A DNA stretch of 64,000 nucleotides, from the NCBI GenBank assembly GCA_024398105.1, contig JAKSJP010000001.1, positions 62,001 to 126,000 on the forward strand, in the 5' to 3' direction. The position numbers and the translations under genes are program-made. The stretch is from Bacteroidales bacterium. Lineage in GTDB: Bacteria > Bacteroidota > Bacteroidia > Bacteroidales > UBA932. Shown here piece after piece: positions 24,717-32,842 of the stretch; positions within the stretch are counted from its first letter, which is position 1; the number at the start of each line of letters is the position of its first letter. The notes beneath the pieces are model-generated. The model worked only from the letters and a program-made list of their open reading frames with translations. It had not been told where the DNA came from and made no database searches.

Positions 24717-26342
24717 ATGGACGCAAGACAAACTATTATAGAAGGTAAGGCAATACTCGGTATTGAGTTCGGTTCTACACGTATCAAGGCCGTCCTTATC
24801 GACCAGGAAAACAAGCCTATCGCACAGGGTAGCCACACATGGGAGAACCAGCTCGAGAACGGTCTCTGGACATACAGCACAGAGGCAATCTGGTATGGTC
24901 TCGAGGACTGCTACGCTGACCTCCGCAAGAACGTCATCGCTGAGTACGACTGTGAGATCGAGCATCTCGCATCTATCGGTATCTCTGCAATGATGCACGG
25001 ATACATGGCATTCGGTCCTACCGGTACCGCAAGCCGTGGAGCGGATCCATCAGAGTCTGAGAAGATCCTCTATCCATTCCTCACATGGAGAAACACCAAC
25101 ACAGGCGCTGCAGCTGCCGAGCTCTCTAAGCTCTTCAACTACAACATTCCTCTCCGTTGGAGCATCTCACACCTCTATCAGTGCATTCTCGACGGTCAGG
25201 AGCACGTCAAGGACATCACCTACATCACCACACTTGCAGGTTATATCCACTGGCGCCTTACCGGAAAGAAGGTTCTCGGCGTAGGCGACGCTTCAGGTAT
25301 GATTCCTGTTGACCCTAAGACCAAGACCTACGACGCTGAGATGGTAAGGAAGTTCGATGAGCTCGTAGCTCCTAAGGGATACTCATGGAAGCTCGGTGAG
25401 ATCCTTCCTCAGAGCCTTTCTGCAGGCGAGGACGCAGGTTGCCTTACTGAGCATGGTGCACGTCGTCTCGACGTTTCAGGCCACCTCAAGGCAGGTTGTC
25501 CTCTCTGTCCTCCAGAGGGTGACGCCGGCACAGGTATGGTAGCCACAAACGCAGTGAAGCAGCGCACAGGTAACGTATCGGCAGGTACTTCATCATTCTC
25601 TATGATCGTGCTCGAGAAGGATCTTTCACAGCCTTACGAGATGATCGACATGGTGACCACTCCTGACGGAAGCCTCGTGGCCATGGTACATTGCAACAAC
25701 TGTACATCCGACATCAACGCCTGGGTAAACCTCTTCAAGGAGTACCAGCAGCTTCTCGGAATTGAAGTTGACATGAACGAGATCTACGGCAAGCTCTACA
25801 ACCACGCCCTCACAGGCAATGCAGACTGCGGTGGAGTAATCTCATACAACTATGTATCAGGCGAGCCTGTCTGCGGATGTACTGACGGACGTCCTATGTT
25901 CCTCCGTTCAGCCAACGACAAGTTCACCCTCGCAAATTTCATGAGAGCTCATCTCTACGGTACAGTAGGTGCTCTCAAGATGGGTAACGACATCCTCTTC
26001 AAGGAGGAGCACGTACAGGTCGACAGAATCACCGGTCACGGTGGTCTCTTCAAGACCAAGGGCGTAGGCCAGAAGGTGCTCGCCGCAGCGCTCAACTCCC
26101 CTATCTCTGTCATGGAGACAGCAGGAGAAGGTGGTGCGTGGGGTATCGCTCTCCTCGCAGGTTACCTTATCAACAACAAGGGTATGAACCTTGCTGACTA
26201 TCTCGAGACTATCGTATTCAACGGTGAGAAGGGCGTGGAGATCGCTCCTTCACCAGAGGATGTCGAGGGCTTCAATGCATGGATCGAGAACTACAAGGCA
26301 TGCATCCCTGTTGAGCAGAAGGCTGCAGAGTGCAAGAAGTAG
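24717..26342 (+). CDS. araB: FGGY-family carbohydrate kinase, ribulokinase
   Basis: Phosphorylates L-ribulose with ATP to give L-ribulose 5-phosphate. 541 residues, two actin-like domains. The first opens with ILGIEFGSTRIKAVLIDQ (phosphate 1), then ISAMMHGYMAF, TWRNTNT and GVGDASGMIPVD. The second holds SAGTSSFSMIVL, ITGHGGLFKTKGVGQKVLAAAL and ETAGEGGAWGIALLAGY. It resembles the Bacteroides kinase of the arabinose locus rather than E. coli AraB, and many databases name it xylulokinase. The araA and araD context decides for ribulokinase. Last gene of the operon, with a terminator 22 bases on. Confidence 0.88.
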   Translation: MDARQTIIEGKAILGIEFGSTRIKAVLIDQENKPIAQGSHTWENQLENGLWTYSTEAIWYGLEDCYADLRKNVIAEYDCEIEHLASIGISAMMHGYMAFGPTGTASRGADPSESEKILYPFLTWRNTNTGAAAAELSKLFNYNIPLRWSISHLYQCILDGQEHVKDITYITTLAGYIHWRLTGKKVLGVGDASGMIPVDPKTKTYDAEMVRKFDELVAPKGYSWKLGEILPQSLSAGEDAGCLTEHGARRLDVSGHLKAGCPLCPPEGDAGTGMVATNAVKQRTGNVSAGTSSFSMIVLEKDLSQPYEMIDMVTTPDGSLVAMVHCNNCTSDINAWVNLFKEYQQLLGIEVDMNEIYGKLYNHALTGNADCGGVISYNYVSGEPVCGCTDGRPMFLRSANDKFTLANFMRAHLYGTVGALKMGNDILFKEEHVQVDRITGHGGLFKTKGVGQKVLAAALNSPISVMETAGEGGAWGIALLAGYLINNKGMNLADYLETIVFNGEKGVEIAPSPEDVEGFNAWIENYKACIPVEQKAAECKK

Positions 26343-26364
26343 GCGCTTGTGCGCAATAAACATC

Positions 26365-26407
26365 AAAGGGTGGCTGATTGTCGCAAGACTTTCAGCCACA
26401 CCTTTTT
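26365..26407 (+). terminator. Terminator of the arabinose operon
   Basis: Stem AAAGG-GTGGCTGA / TCAGCCACACCTTT (13 pairs, one bulge), loop of ~14 bases, then TTTTTC. It lies 22 bases after the araB stop and is followed at once by inverted-arm element C. Confidence 0.8.
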
Positions 26408-26425
26408 CTGTCTTATTACGGCCGC

Positions 26426-26534
26426 TATAGTCTAGTCTGAGCCTTCCGCGCTGCGCGCTCCATCCAGTCACTCCCTTCGGTCGTGCCAGCCGCTCACGAG
26501 GCCGCGGCCGGCCACGGGCTCAGACCAGACTATA
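26426..26534 (+). repeat. Inverted-arm intergenic element C (core family 1)
   Basis: Arms 26426-26443 (TATAGTCTAGTCTGAGCC) and 26517-26534 pair over 18 bases with one mismatch. The core carries CGCTGCGCGCTCC, CTTCGG and ACGAGGCCGCGGCCGGCCA, related to the core of element A, most clearly in GGCCGCGG..GGCCACGGG. It lies between convergent araB and the HAD gene. The remaining ~55 bases to the HAD stop hold nothing recognisable. Confidence 0.65.
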
Positions 26535-26589
26535 TCTGCCGTCAAGACCGAAAGCCACAAGGTGAGACTGGTTATGGGGAATAACGGAT

Positions 26590-27426
26590 CTAGTATCTGG
26601 CGAGAGACTTAAGGTCGGACTCGGCCTTGATCTTGTCGATTATCGAACAGACGAGCCTATATGCGCGGCTGTCCTTCGTATAGACAGCAGGGGTGATGAA
26701 ATTGACACGTCCCTGCCTTCTCAGTTTCTCTGCGACAGCCCTCTTGGCCTGGTTCTGAGGATTGAACACAGCGATCGAATTGCCACCGAACATCGTCACG
26801 ATCTTCATACAAGGCACATCGGTATCTCCGTCGCCGAAATATATCATATGCGGGAACGGCACGCGCTTCGTATCGTCAGAGGTACTCTCATTCACCTTCT
26901 GCGAATCCCTCGAGCTGAAGATACCCTTGTTGATCTTGAACATGAACTGAGTCTTTGCAGTATAGTCGACAGCGATTCCAGGCCATTCAGCCTCGCCGTT
27001 CTCATCATAGATGAATGTACATGCGAAGATATGCTTGAACTCATGGGCGATAGGAGTGCCCTCGATGATTTCCTTAAGACCAGAGGAATTGATATAGTGC
27101 TCGATCTTCACTCCATGGGCCTCACCATAGTCATTGATGAGCTTGAACCATGAACGTACGCCCTCGAAGAGCTGGATATGCTGTCCGAACTTCTTGAAAT
27201 CGCTTCGGCGAAGCTTGACGCCATTCTTCTTTGCCTCATCGAACATGAGTTTCATGTAAGCAAGGATATTGCTGGCATCCTGACCCTTCGCGATTCCGTC
27301 GCTTGCGGTCCAGAACTCCTGCGGAGTCTTGCCTATTGCCTGGATGAATCCGAATTCCTGCATGTTGCCTGGCGACAATGTGCCGTCAAAGTCATATATA
27401 AGAGCTACTATAGGTTTCTTTCTCAT
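26590..27426 (-). CDS. HAD-superfamily phosphatase, function unassigned
   Basis: 278 residues from ATG 27426 (MRKKPIVALIYDFDGTL). An ATG 36 bases upstream adds twelve residues before the first HAD strand and is less likely. Motif I is YDFDGTLSPG, motif II is probably in INSSGLKEII, and motif IV is YFGDGDTDVPC. The substrate is unknown; the cap region (~20-100) resembles phosphoserine-phosphatase-like members only loosely. It is divergent from the acyl-CoA synthetase at 27512, sharing an 85-base control region. Confidence 0.8.
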   Translation of the reverse strand: MRKKPIVALIYDFDGTLSPGNMQEFGFIQAIGKTPQEFWTASDGIAKGQDASNILAYMKLMFDEAKKNGVKLRRSDFKKFGQHIQLFEGVRSWFKLINDYGEAHGVKIEHYINSSGLKEIIEGTPIAHEFKHIFACTFIYDENGEAEWPGIAVDYTAKTQFMFKINKGIFSSRDSQKVNESTSDDTKRVPFPHMIYFGDGDTDVPCMKIVTMFGGNSIAVFNPQNQAKRAVAEKLRRQGRVNFITPAVYTKDSRAYRLVCSIIDKIKAESDLKSLARY

Positions 27427-27511
27427 AATATGGCAAATATGGTAAAAAATGTGGAAAAACAATTCATTTTTACTAAATTGCGCTCATAATGCTAACTTAG
27501 AAGAGACTGTT

Positions 27512-29146
27512 ATGATACACTACCTCGCACAACTTGAAGAAACCATCCACAAATACTGGGATGGCAAAGCTCTATGCAACTACCGAGGAGAAGAATTTAC
27601 CTTCGGAGAACTGGCTGCAAACATTGAGAAATTCCACATTTTCTTTGAGAAGATCGGAGTAAAGAAAGGACAGAAGATCGCAATCTGTGCGACCAACAGC
27701 GCACGCTGGGCAACCACGTACCTTGCCATCAACACATACGAGGCAGTGGTAGTTCCGCTTCTAAGTGAATTCCTTCCAGAGAACGCAGCGACTCTGACCA
27801 CACATTCGGAAAGCGTCATCCTGTTCGTTGACAAGGCGATCTGGGACAAGATCACCCCTGAGGACATCCCTGATGTAAGATGCGTGATCAACAATGCGGA
27901 CTACTCCCTCCTCTACTCAAGAGAAGAAGAGGTCACCGAGGCTTACAACGCCATAGACGAACTTTTTGCAGCAAAGTATCCTGACGGTTTCAAGAGCGAA
28001 GACGTCAAGTACCCATGCGACAACGACAAGGATCTTGCAGTAATCAACTATACTTCAGGAACGACCAGTGCCCCTAAGGGCGTGATGCTCAGATATGAAT
28101 GTATCAGCGCGTCAGTCGACTTCGCGATCAGGCACATTCCTGCAAGCAACGAGGACAGCATCGTATCAATGCTCCCTATGGGTCATATCTATGGTATGGT
28201 ATTCGAGTTCCTCTACCCTCTCAGCTGCGGCGTTACCGTATATTATCTTGGCAAGGCACCTGCCGCATCGACACTTCTCAAGGCAGTGGGCGAAATCAAG
28301 CCATATATCGTCATCACAGTTCCACTTGTGATGGAAAAGATCTACAAGAACTCCCTCAAGCCAGTCCTCTCGCAGCCTAAGATGAAGATCCTCACCTCTA
28401 TCCCAGGTGTGAAGAACATCATCTACAAGGCCATCAGGAACAAGCTCATCGCTACATTCGGCGGCAAGGTCAGCCAGTTCATCATGGGTGGCGCAGCGCT
28501 CAATCCAGATGTAGAGAAAGTCTTCAGGAAGATCGGTCTTCCTTACACGGTAGGATACGGCATGACAGAGGCCGCTCCTCTGCTCGCATACGCCGAACCA
28601 TGGATATACGTCCAGGGCTCATGCGGAAAGAAGGTAGACTCTGCCGATGTCAGGATTGACTCCGAGGACCCTGAGCATATCGCAGGCGAGATCCAGGCCA
28701 AGGGTCTCAACATATGCAGCGGATACTTCAACAACCCTGAGGCCAGTGCGGGTGCATTCACAGCTGATGGTTATCTCCATACCGGCGACCTGGGTACCAT
28801 GGACAAGCACGGAAACATCACCATCCGTGGCCGTAGCAAGAACATGATCCTTTCAGCAAACGGACAGAACATCTATCCGGAGGAAGTCGAGGCTGTGGTC
28901 AATGCACAGGACTATGTCATCGAATCTGTGGTAGTCGACCGTGCTGCCAAGCTTGTAGCTCTCGTATATCTTGACAAGGAGGGCATCAGCAAGGCTGGTA
29001 TCGACATCCCTGTCCTTTCGGAGACAATCAGGAAGTCTGCGAACAAGACTCTTCCTTCATACAGCCAGATCACAAAGATCGAACTGGTGGAGACTCCTTT
29101 CGAGAAGACGCCTAAGATGAGCATCAAACGATTCCTGTACAAATAA
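27512..29146 (+). CDS. Long-chain acyl-CoA synthetase (AMP-binding), second copy
   Basis: 544 residues from ATG 27512 (MIHYLAQLEETIHKYW); an earlier in-frame ATG at 27449 lies in the upstream AT-rich region. Motifs: INYTSGTTSAPKGVML, VSMLPMGHIYGM, IMGGAALNPDV, VGYGMTEAAPL, GYLHTGDLG, GRSKNMILSANGQNIYPEEVE and TPKMSIKRFLYK. It is paralogous to the protein at 9974; the two share the C-terminal SxNGQNxxPEE..KTPK.SIKRFLY layout. In the last block it has Lys-Met where the first copy has Lys-Gly. Substrate not deducible. Confidence 0.9.
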   Translation: MIHYLAQLEETIHKYWDGKALCNYRGEEFTFGELAANIEKFHIFFEKIGVKKGQKIAICATNSARWATTYLAINTYEAVVVPLLSEFLPENAATLTTHSESVILFVDKAIWDKITPEDIPDVRCVINNADYSLLYSREEEVTEAYNAIDELFAAKYPDGFKSEDVKYPCDNDKDLAVINYTSGTTSAPKGVMLRYECISASVDFAIRHIPASNEDSIVSMLPMGHIYGMVFEFLYPLSCGVTVYYLGKAPAASTLLKAVGEIKPYIVITVPLVMEKIYKNSLKPVLSQPKMKILTSIPGVKNIIYKAIRNKLIATFGGKVSQFIMGGAALNPDVEKVFRKIGLPYTVGYGMTEAAPLLAYAEPWIYVQGSCGKKVDSADVRIDSEDPEHIAGEIQAKGLNICSGYFNNPEASAGAFTADGYLHTGDLGTMDKHGNITIRGRSKNMILSANGQNIYPEEVEAVVNAQDYVIESVVVDRAAKLVALVYLDKEGISKAGIDIPVLSETIRKSANKTLPSYSQITKIELVETPFEKTPKMSIKRFLYK

Positions 29147-29155
29147 TAGTGACAA

Positions 29156-29188
29156 TTTGGCAGAATGCCAGTTAAGGAACACATTTTG
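29156..29188 (+). promoter_or_regulatory. Candidate htpG promoter
   Basis: TTTG at 29156-29159, 21 bases, ACATTTTG at 29181-29188 (one mismatch to TAnnTTTG). The -7 box runs into the left arm of the following hairpin. Confidence 0.4.
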
Positions 29189-29230
29189 AGTTACCCTTCT
29201 GTACATCAGAAAAGGTAACTCAAAATTTTT
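29184..29230 (+). terminator. Long hairpin between acyl-CoA synthetase and htpG
   Basis: Left arm 29184-29201 (TTTTGAGTTACC then CTTCTG) pairs with 29207-29225 over ~18 bp with one bulge; loop TACAT; then TTTTT. It lies 38 bases after the synthetase stop and 5 bases before the htpG start, so it is either the terminator of the former or a 5' hairpin of htpG. Confidence 0.7.
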
Positions 29231-29235
29231 ATAAT

Positions 29236-31239
29236 ATGTCAAAGATTAATGGAAAGATAGGAGTGACCACCGAGAACATTTTCCCGGTGATCAAGCAGTT
29301 CCTCTATTCAGATCATGAGATTTTCCTCCGCGAGCTCGTAGCTAATGCTGTCGACGCATCACAGAAGATGAAGGCTCTCGCCTCTACCGGCGATTTCAAA
29401 GGAGAACTTGGTGACATCAATGTCAGGATAGTCCTCGACGAAGACAAGAAGGTCCTCAGGATCATCGACCGAGGCATCGGTATGACAGAAGAGGAAATCG
29501 ACAAGTATATCAACCAGATCGCATTCTCATCAGCCGGCGAATTCCTTGAGAAATACAAGGACCAGCTTGGAAGCATAATCGGTCATTTCGGCCTCGGCTT
29601 CTATTCTGCGTTCATGGTATCGAAGCAGGTTACAATCGACTCACTCAGCTGGAAGGACGGTGCAGAGGCTGTGAGATGGTCATGCGACGGTACTCCAGAG
29701 TTCACGATGGAGGCATCTGACAAGACTGACAGAGGTACCGAGATCACTCTCTACCTCGACGAGGAAGCTGATGAATACTCAAAGAAGGACAGGATCGCCA
29801 CCCTCCTCGACAAGTACTGCAAGTTCATGCCTGTGCCTGTCATTTTCGGAAAGAAGCAGGAGTGGAAGGACAGCAAGATGGTGGACACAGAGCAGGACAA
29901 TGTCATCAATGACATCGACCCTATCTGGACAAAGGCTCCGTCTACACTCAAGGAAGAGGACTATACCAAGTTCTACAAGGCCCTCTATCCGATGCATGAC
30001 GACCCTCTCTTCAACATCCACCTCAACGTCGACTATCCTTTCAATCTTACAGGTATCCTCTACTTCCCTAAGATCAAGGAGCGCATGGCGATCGAGAAGA
30101 ACAAGATCCAGCTCTATTGCAACCAGATGTTCGTGACAGACCATGTCGAGAACATCGTGCCTGAGTTCCTTACCCTTCTCCATGGTGTGATCGACTCACC
30201 TGACATCCCGCTCAACGTATCAAGAAGCTACCTCCAGAGCGACTCTAATGTCAAGAAGATCTCAACATACATCACAAAGAAGGTCGGAGACAGGCTGCTC
30301 GACATCTTTACCAACGAGAGAGGCGCATTTGAGAGCAAATGGGACAACATCAAGCTCTTTATCGAGTATGGAATGCTCTCTGATGAGAAGTTCTGCGAGA
30401 CAGCCCTTAAATTCGCTTTGCTCAAGAACACCGACGGCAAGTACTTCAGTCTAGAAGACTACCGCAAGGCAGTTGAAGGCGAGCAGACTGACAAGGACAA
30501 GAAGACAGTCTATCTCTATGCGACCAACACCGAGTCACAGTACTCTTTCATCGAGGCTGCAAAGAACAGAGGCTATGATGTCCTTCTCATGGACTGCGAG
30601 CTTGACTCACATTTCGTGAACCTTCTCGAGCAGAAGCTCACAGGCGTCCGTTTCGCACGCGTAGACTCAGACAGCGTCGAGAACCTCATTCCAAAGAGCG
30701 ACAGGATCAAGTTCGAGATGAAGGAGGACGAAAGATACGATCTTGAGAATATGTTCAAGGCTGTACTTCCTTCTGGCAAGGATTATTTCGTGAACGGCGA
30801 CAACCTCGGAGAGAATTCCGATCCAGTCCTCATCACCCAGAGCGAGTTCATGCGCAGATACCGTGAGATGAGCAATCTCAGCGGCGGTATGAATTTCATG
30901 GGAGAGATGCCTGAATCATACAACATCACCGTGAACATGGAGAATCCTCTCGTTTCTAAGATCATGGAGGCTGCCAAAGCAGAAGTAAAGCCTCAGGCCG
31001 AACTCCCAGCTGAAGCGCCAGCTGATGCTTCAGAGGAAGAGAAGAAGGCTGCAAAGGATGCTCGTGAGGCTGTACGCATCGCTCACAGGGAGGATGTCCA
31101 GGCGTTCGCCAAGAGCAATGAGATTCTCCGTCAGGTCATCGACCTTGCTCTCCTTGCAAACGGAATGCTCAAGGGAAAGGCTCTCAGCGACTTCATCGCC
31201 CGCAGCAAGAAAGTCGTTTCAGACGCCTACCTCAAGTAG
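29236..31239 (+). CDS. htpG: Molecular chaperone HtpG (Hsp90)
   Basis: Cytoplasmic Hsp90-family ATPase chaperone, 667 residues, within the normal range for Bacteroidales. N-terminal GHKL ATPase: EIFLRELVANAVDAS (Mg/ATP glutamate and asparagine; the A-N-A variant replaces the common S-N-A), RIIDRGIGMTEEEI, IGHFGLGFYSAFMVS. The middle domain holds VDYPFNLTGILYFPKI and PLNVSRSYLQSD. An acidic/alanine-rich insert (AELPAEAPADASEEEKKAA) precedes the C-terminal dimerisation part. Terminator at 31263. Confidence 0.95.
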   Translation: MSKINGKIGVTTENIFPVIKQFLYSDHEIFLRELVANAVDASQKMKALASTGDFKGELGDINVRIVLDEDKKVLRIIDRGIGMTEEEIDKYINQIAFSSAGEFLEKYKDQLGSIIGHFGLGFYSAFMVSKQVTIDSLSWKDGAEAVRWSCDGTPEFTMEASDKTDRGTEITLYLDEEADEYSKKDRIATLLDKYCKFMPVPVIFGKKQEWKDSKMVDTEQDNVINDIDPIWTKAPSTLKEEDYTKFYKALYPMHDDPLFNIHLNVDYPFNLTGILYFPKIKERMAIEKNKIQLYCNQMFVTDHVENIVPEFLTLLHGVIDSPDIPLNVSRSYLQSDSNVKKISTYITKKVGDRLLDIFTNERGAFESKWDNIKLFIEYGMLSDEKFCETALKFALLKNTDGKYFSLEDYRKAVEGEQTDKDKKTVYLYATNTESQYSFIEAAKNRGYDVLLMDCELDSHFVNLLEQKLTGVRFARVDSDSVENLIPKSDRIKFEMKEDERYDLENMFKAVLPSGKDYFVNGDNLGENSDPVLITQSEFMRRYREMSNLSGGMNFMGEMPESYNITVNMENPLVSKIMEAAKAEVKPQAELPAEAPADASEEEKKAAKDAREAVRIAHREDVQAFAKSNEILRQVIDLALLANGMLKGKALSDFIARSKKVVSDAYLK

Positions 31240-31262
31240 TCCTCACCAACAACAGACATATG

Positions 31263-31296
31263 AGAGTCGGTTCAGGAATGAACCGGCTCTTTTTTT
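31263..31296 (+). terminator. Terminator of htpG
   Basis: Stem GAGTCGGTTCA-GGAA-TGAACCGGCTC (11 bp, one G-U) followed by a seven-T tract. Confidence 0.9.
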
Positions 31297-31318
31297 GTTC
31301 CTGATACTTTCTGGACTA

Positions 31319-31437
31319 CCCAGGTCAGGCATGTCAAGGTCAGGGCGACCTCAGCCGCAGCAGACAAGTTATGAGCGAAGCGAATGACGCAGGATGCGAG
31401 AATGGACAGAGCCCGTTCTTGACATGCCTGACCTGGG
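31319..31437 (+). repeat. Inverted-arm intergenic element E
   Basis: Arms 31319-31338 (CCCAGGTCAGGCATGTCAAG) and 31418-31437 are perfect 20-bp inverted repeats around a 79-base core. The core contains TGAGCGAAGCGAATGACGC, partly shared with the element at 38020 (TGAGC..GGAATGACGC). Inner pairing GGTCAGGGCGACC is also visible. It lies between the terminators of convergent htpG and ompA. Confidence 0.7.
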
Positions 31438-31461
31438 ATTGTCAGTATAAGTACAGTGTAA

Positions 31462-31494
31462 CAAAAAATCCCGGCTGGCGAACCAGTCGGGATT
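31462..31494 (-). terminator. Terminator of ompA-like gene
   Basis: On the minus strand, stem AATCCCGACTGG-TTCG-CCAGCCGGGATT followed by TTTT, 21 bases after the stop. Confidence 0.88.
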
Positions 31495-31515
31495 CTGTAT
31501 TGAAGTAAGGATAGA

Positions 31516-32688
31516 TTACTTAACGTTTGTGACAACGCGACGTGCATCCTTAGTTCCGTCGATACCACCGAGAACGATAGTCTCGATCTTGTTCTCAGCA
31601 ACACCCTTCTTAACGAGGTATGCCTTGACAGTGTTAGCACGCTTCTCAGCAAGCTTCTGGTTTGTAGCAGCTGAACCTGTGCCCTTGTCTGCTGAACCGG
31701 TAACGGTAAGTGTCTGGTCGTCGCCAAGACGAGCAGCAACTGCGTCAGCATAGAAGTCGAGGTGCATCTTCTCACGATCTGAGAGAGTAGCTGAACCGAG
31801 GTCGAAGAATGTGTAGCAACCTGACTCGACAGCGTCGTTCTGTACATATACAGTATCAGGAGCCTGGTTCTTAAGACGCTCGATCTCATCCTTGAGTGCA
31901 GCGTTCTCCTTCTCGAGAGCAGCTACGCGATCCTTAAGTGCGTTGTACTGGTCAACTGTGAAAGGAACAGGAACAACGACTGGAGTAACTGATGAGTGAC
32001 GGTCGAAGTTAGACTTGCCAAGGTTGAAGATGATACCTGCTGTGAGTGAAGGAAGAAGTGCGTGTGCACCATCCTCTACGACCTGGAAATCTCTGTCAGC
32101 GATAGCAGCGAAAGAAGCATCGAGGTAGAGGTCTACATGCTTGCCAAGACGGAAGTCATTGAGGAGACCGAAACCATAACCGAGCTCCTGGCCCATGTTG
32201 TAGTCTTTCTGTGAGAAGAAGAGGATACCAGCATGTGCATAAGGAATGAGATCCCAGAAACGTGTCTCCTTGTATCCGCCAAGAGCGTTAGAGATGTTCC
32301 ACATGAAATCTGAGTGGATGTAATGCTGATAGAAGTTGTCGTCAACCTTGAGAGACTCTGAAGTTGACTCACCACCGTTGAGGTTAAGGTTGTTCTGGAG
32401 ACCCTTGTAGCCGATTCTAGCACCGACTGAAGGGGTGAACCACTTACCAACGAAACCGTCTACTGCGATACCGCCGAAACCGAAGTCAGAATACCTGTTA
32501 CCGAATGTGTTGGCACCAGCACCGAGACCGATGAACCAGTTGTCAGCACCACGGTTTGTTTCGTAAGCACCACGAACGACCTTGCCGTTCTCATCGCGGT
32601 TTCCGTTCTCCTGAGCGTTTGCGCTCATAGAGAAGCTGAGGAGACTTGCTGCAGCAAGTACACCTGCGAAAATTTTGATTGCTTTCAT
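31516..32688 (-). CDS. OmpA-family outer membrane protein
   Basis: 390 residues. Signal peptide with cleavage after SANA (~26). Residues ~30-235 are a predicted beta-barrel with aromatic-rich alternating strands (DNWFIGLGAGANTFG, AGIIFNLGKSNF). A proline/valine linker (VVVPVPFTV) leads to a heptad coiled coil (~250-275, LKDRVAALEKENAALKDEIE). Residues ~285-390 are an OmpA C-terminal peptidoglycan-binding domain (FFDLGSATLSDREKMHL, VTGSADKGTGSAATNQKLAEKRANTV). It anchors the outer membrane to the wall. A consensus promoter at 32749 and strong terminator fit an abundant porin-like protein. Confidence 0.92.
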   Translation of the reverse strand: MKAIKIFAGVLAAASLLSFSMSANAQENGNRDENGKVVRGAYETNRGADNWFIGLGAGANTFGNRYSDFGFGGIAVDGFVGKWFTPSVGARIGYKGLQNNLNLNGGESTSESLKVDDNFYQHYIHSDFMWNISNALGGYKETRFWDLIPYAHAGILFFSQKDYNMGQELGYGFGLLNDFRLGKHVDLYLDASFAAIADRDFQVVEDGAHALLPSLTAGIIFNLGKSNFDRHSSVTPVVVPVPFTVDQYNALKDRVAALEKENAALKDEIERLKNQAPDTVYVQNDAVESGCYTFFDLGSATLSDREKMHLDFYADAVAARLGDDQTLTVTGSADKGTGSAATNQKLAEKRANTVKAYLVKKGVAENKIETIVLGGIDGTKDARRVVTNVK

Positions 32689-32748
32689 TGTTTATAAATA
32701 ATGATTTAAAATTATTCTCCTTGATATGCCTATGGACATACTTAGAAA

Positions 32749-32779
32749 CAAATTTAGGCCATTTTTACAACAAAACAAA
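32749..32779 (-). promoter_or_regulatory. Promoter of ompA-like gene
   Basis: On the minus strand TTTG (32776-32779), 19 bases, TAAATTTG (32749-32756): a full match to both boxes. Predicted start near 32743 gives a leader of ~55 bases. Confidence 0.7.
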
Positions 32780-32782
32780 ATC

Positions 32783-32816
32783 TTTGACGAAAAATCAGGT
32801 CATAATGCTATCTTTG
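32783..32816 (+). promoter_or_regulatory. Promoter of uvrB
   Basis: TTTG at 32783-32786, 22 bases, TATCTTTG at 32809-32816. It supports the uvrB start at 32843 and lies back to back with the ompA promoter. Confidence 0.6.
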
Positions 32817-32842
32817 CAAGTGCCCTACAGGCAATTCCAAGC

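Noticed and set aside
32726-32842. Upstream extension of uvrB starting at ATG 32726
   Set aside because: It lies upstream of the candidate uvrB promoter boxes and across the ompA promoter region; UvrB proteins begin close to the MKFRLVAPYSPSGDQP segment.
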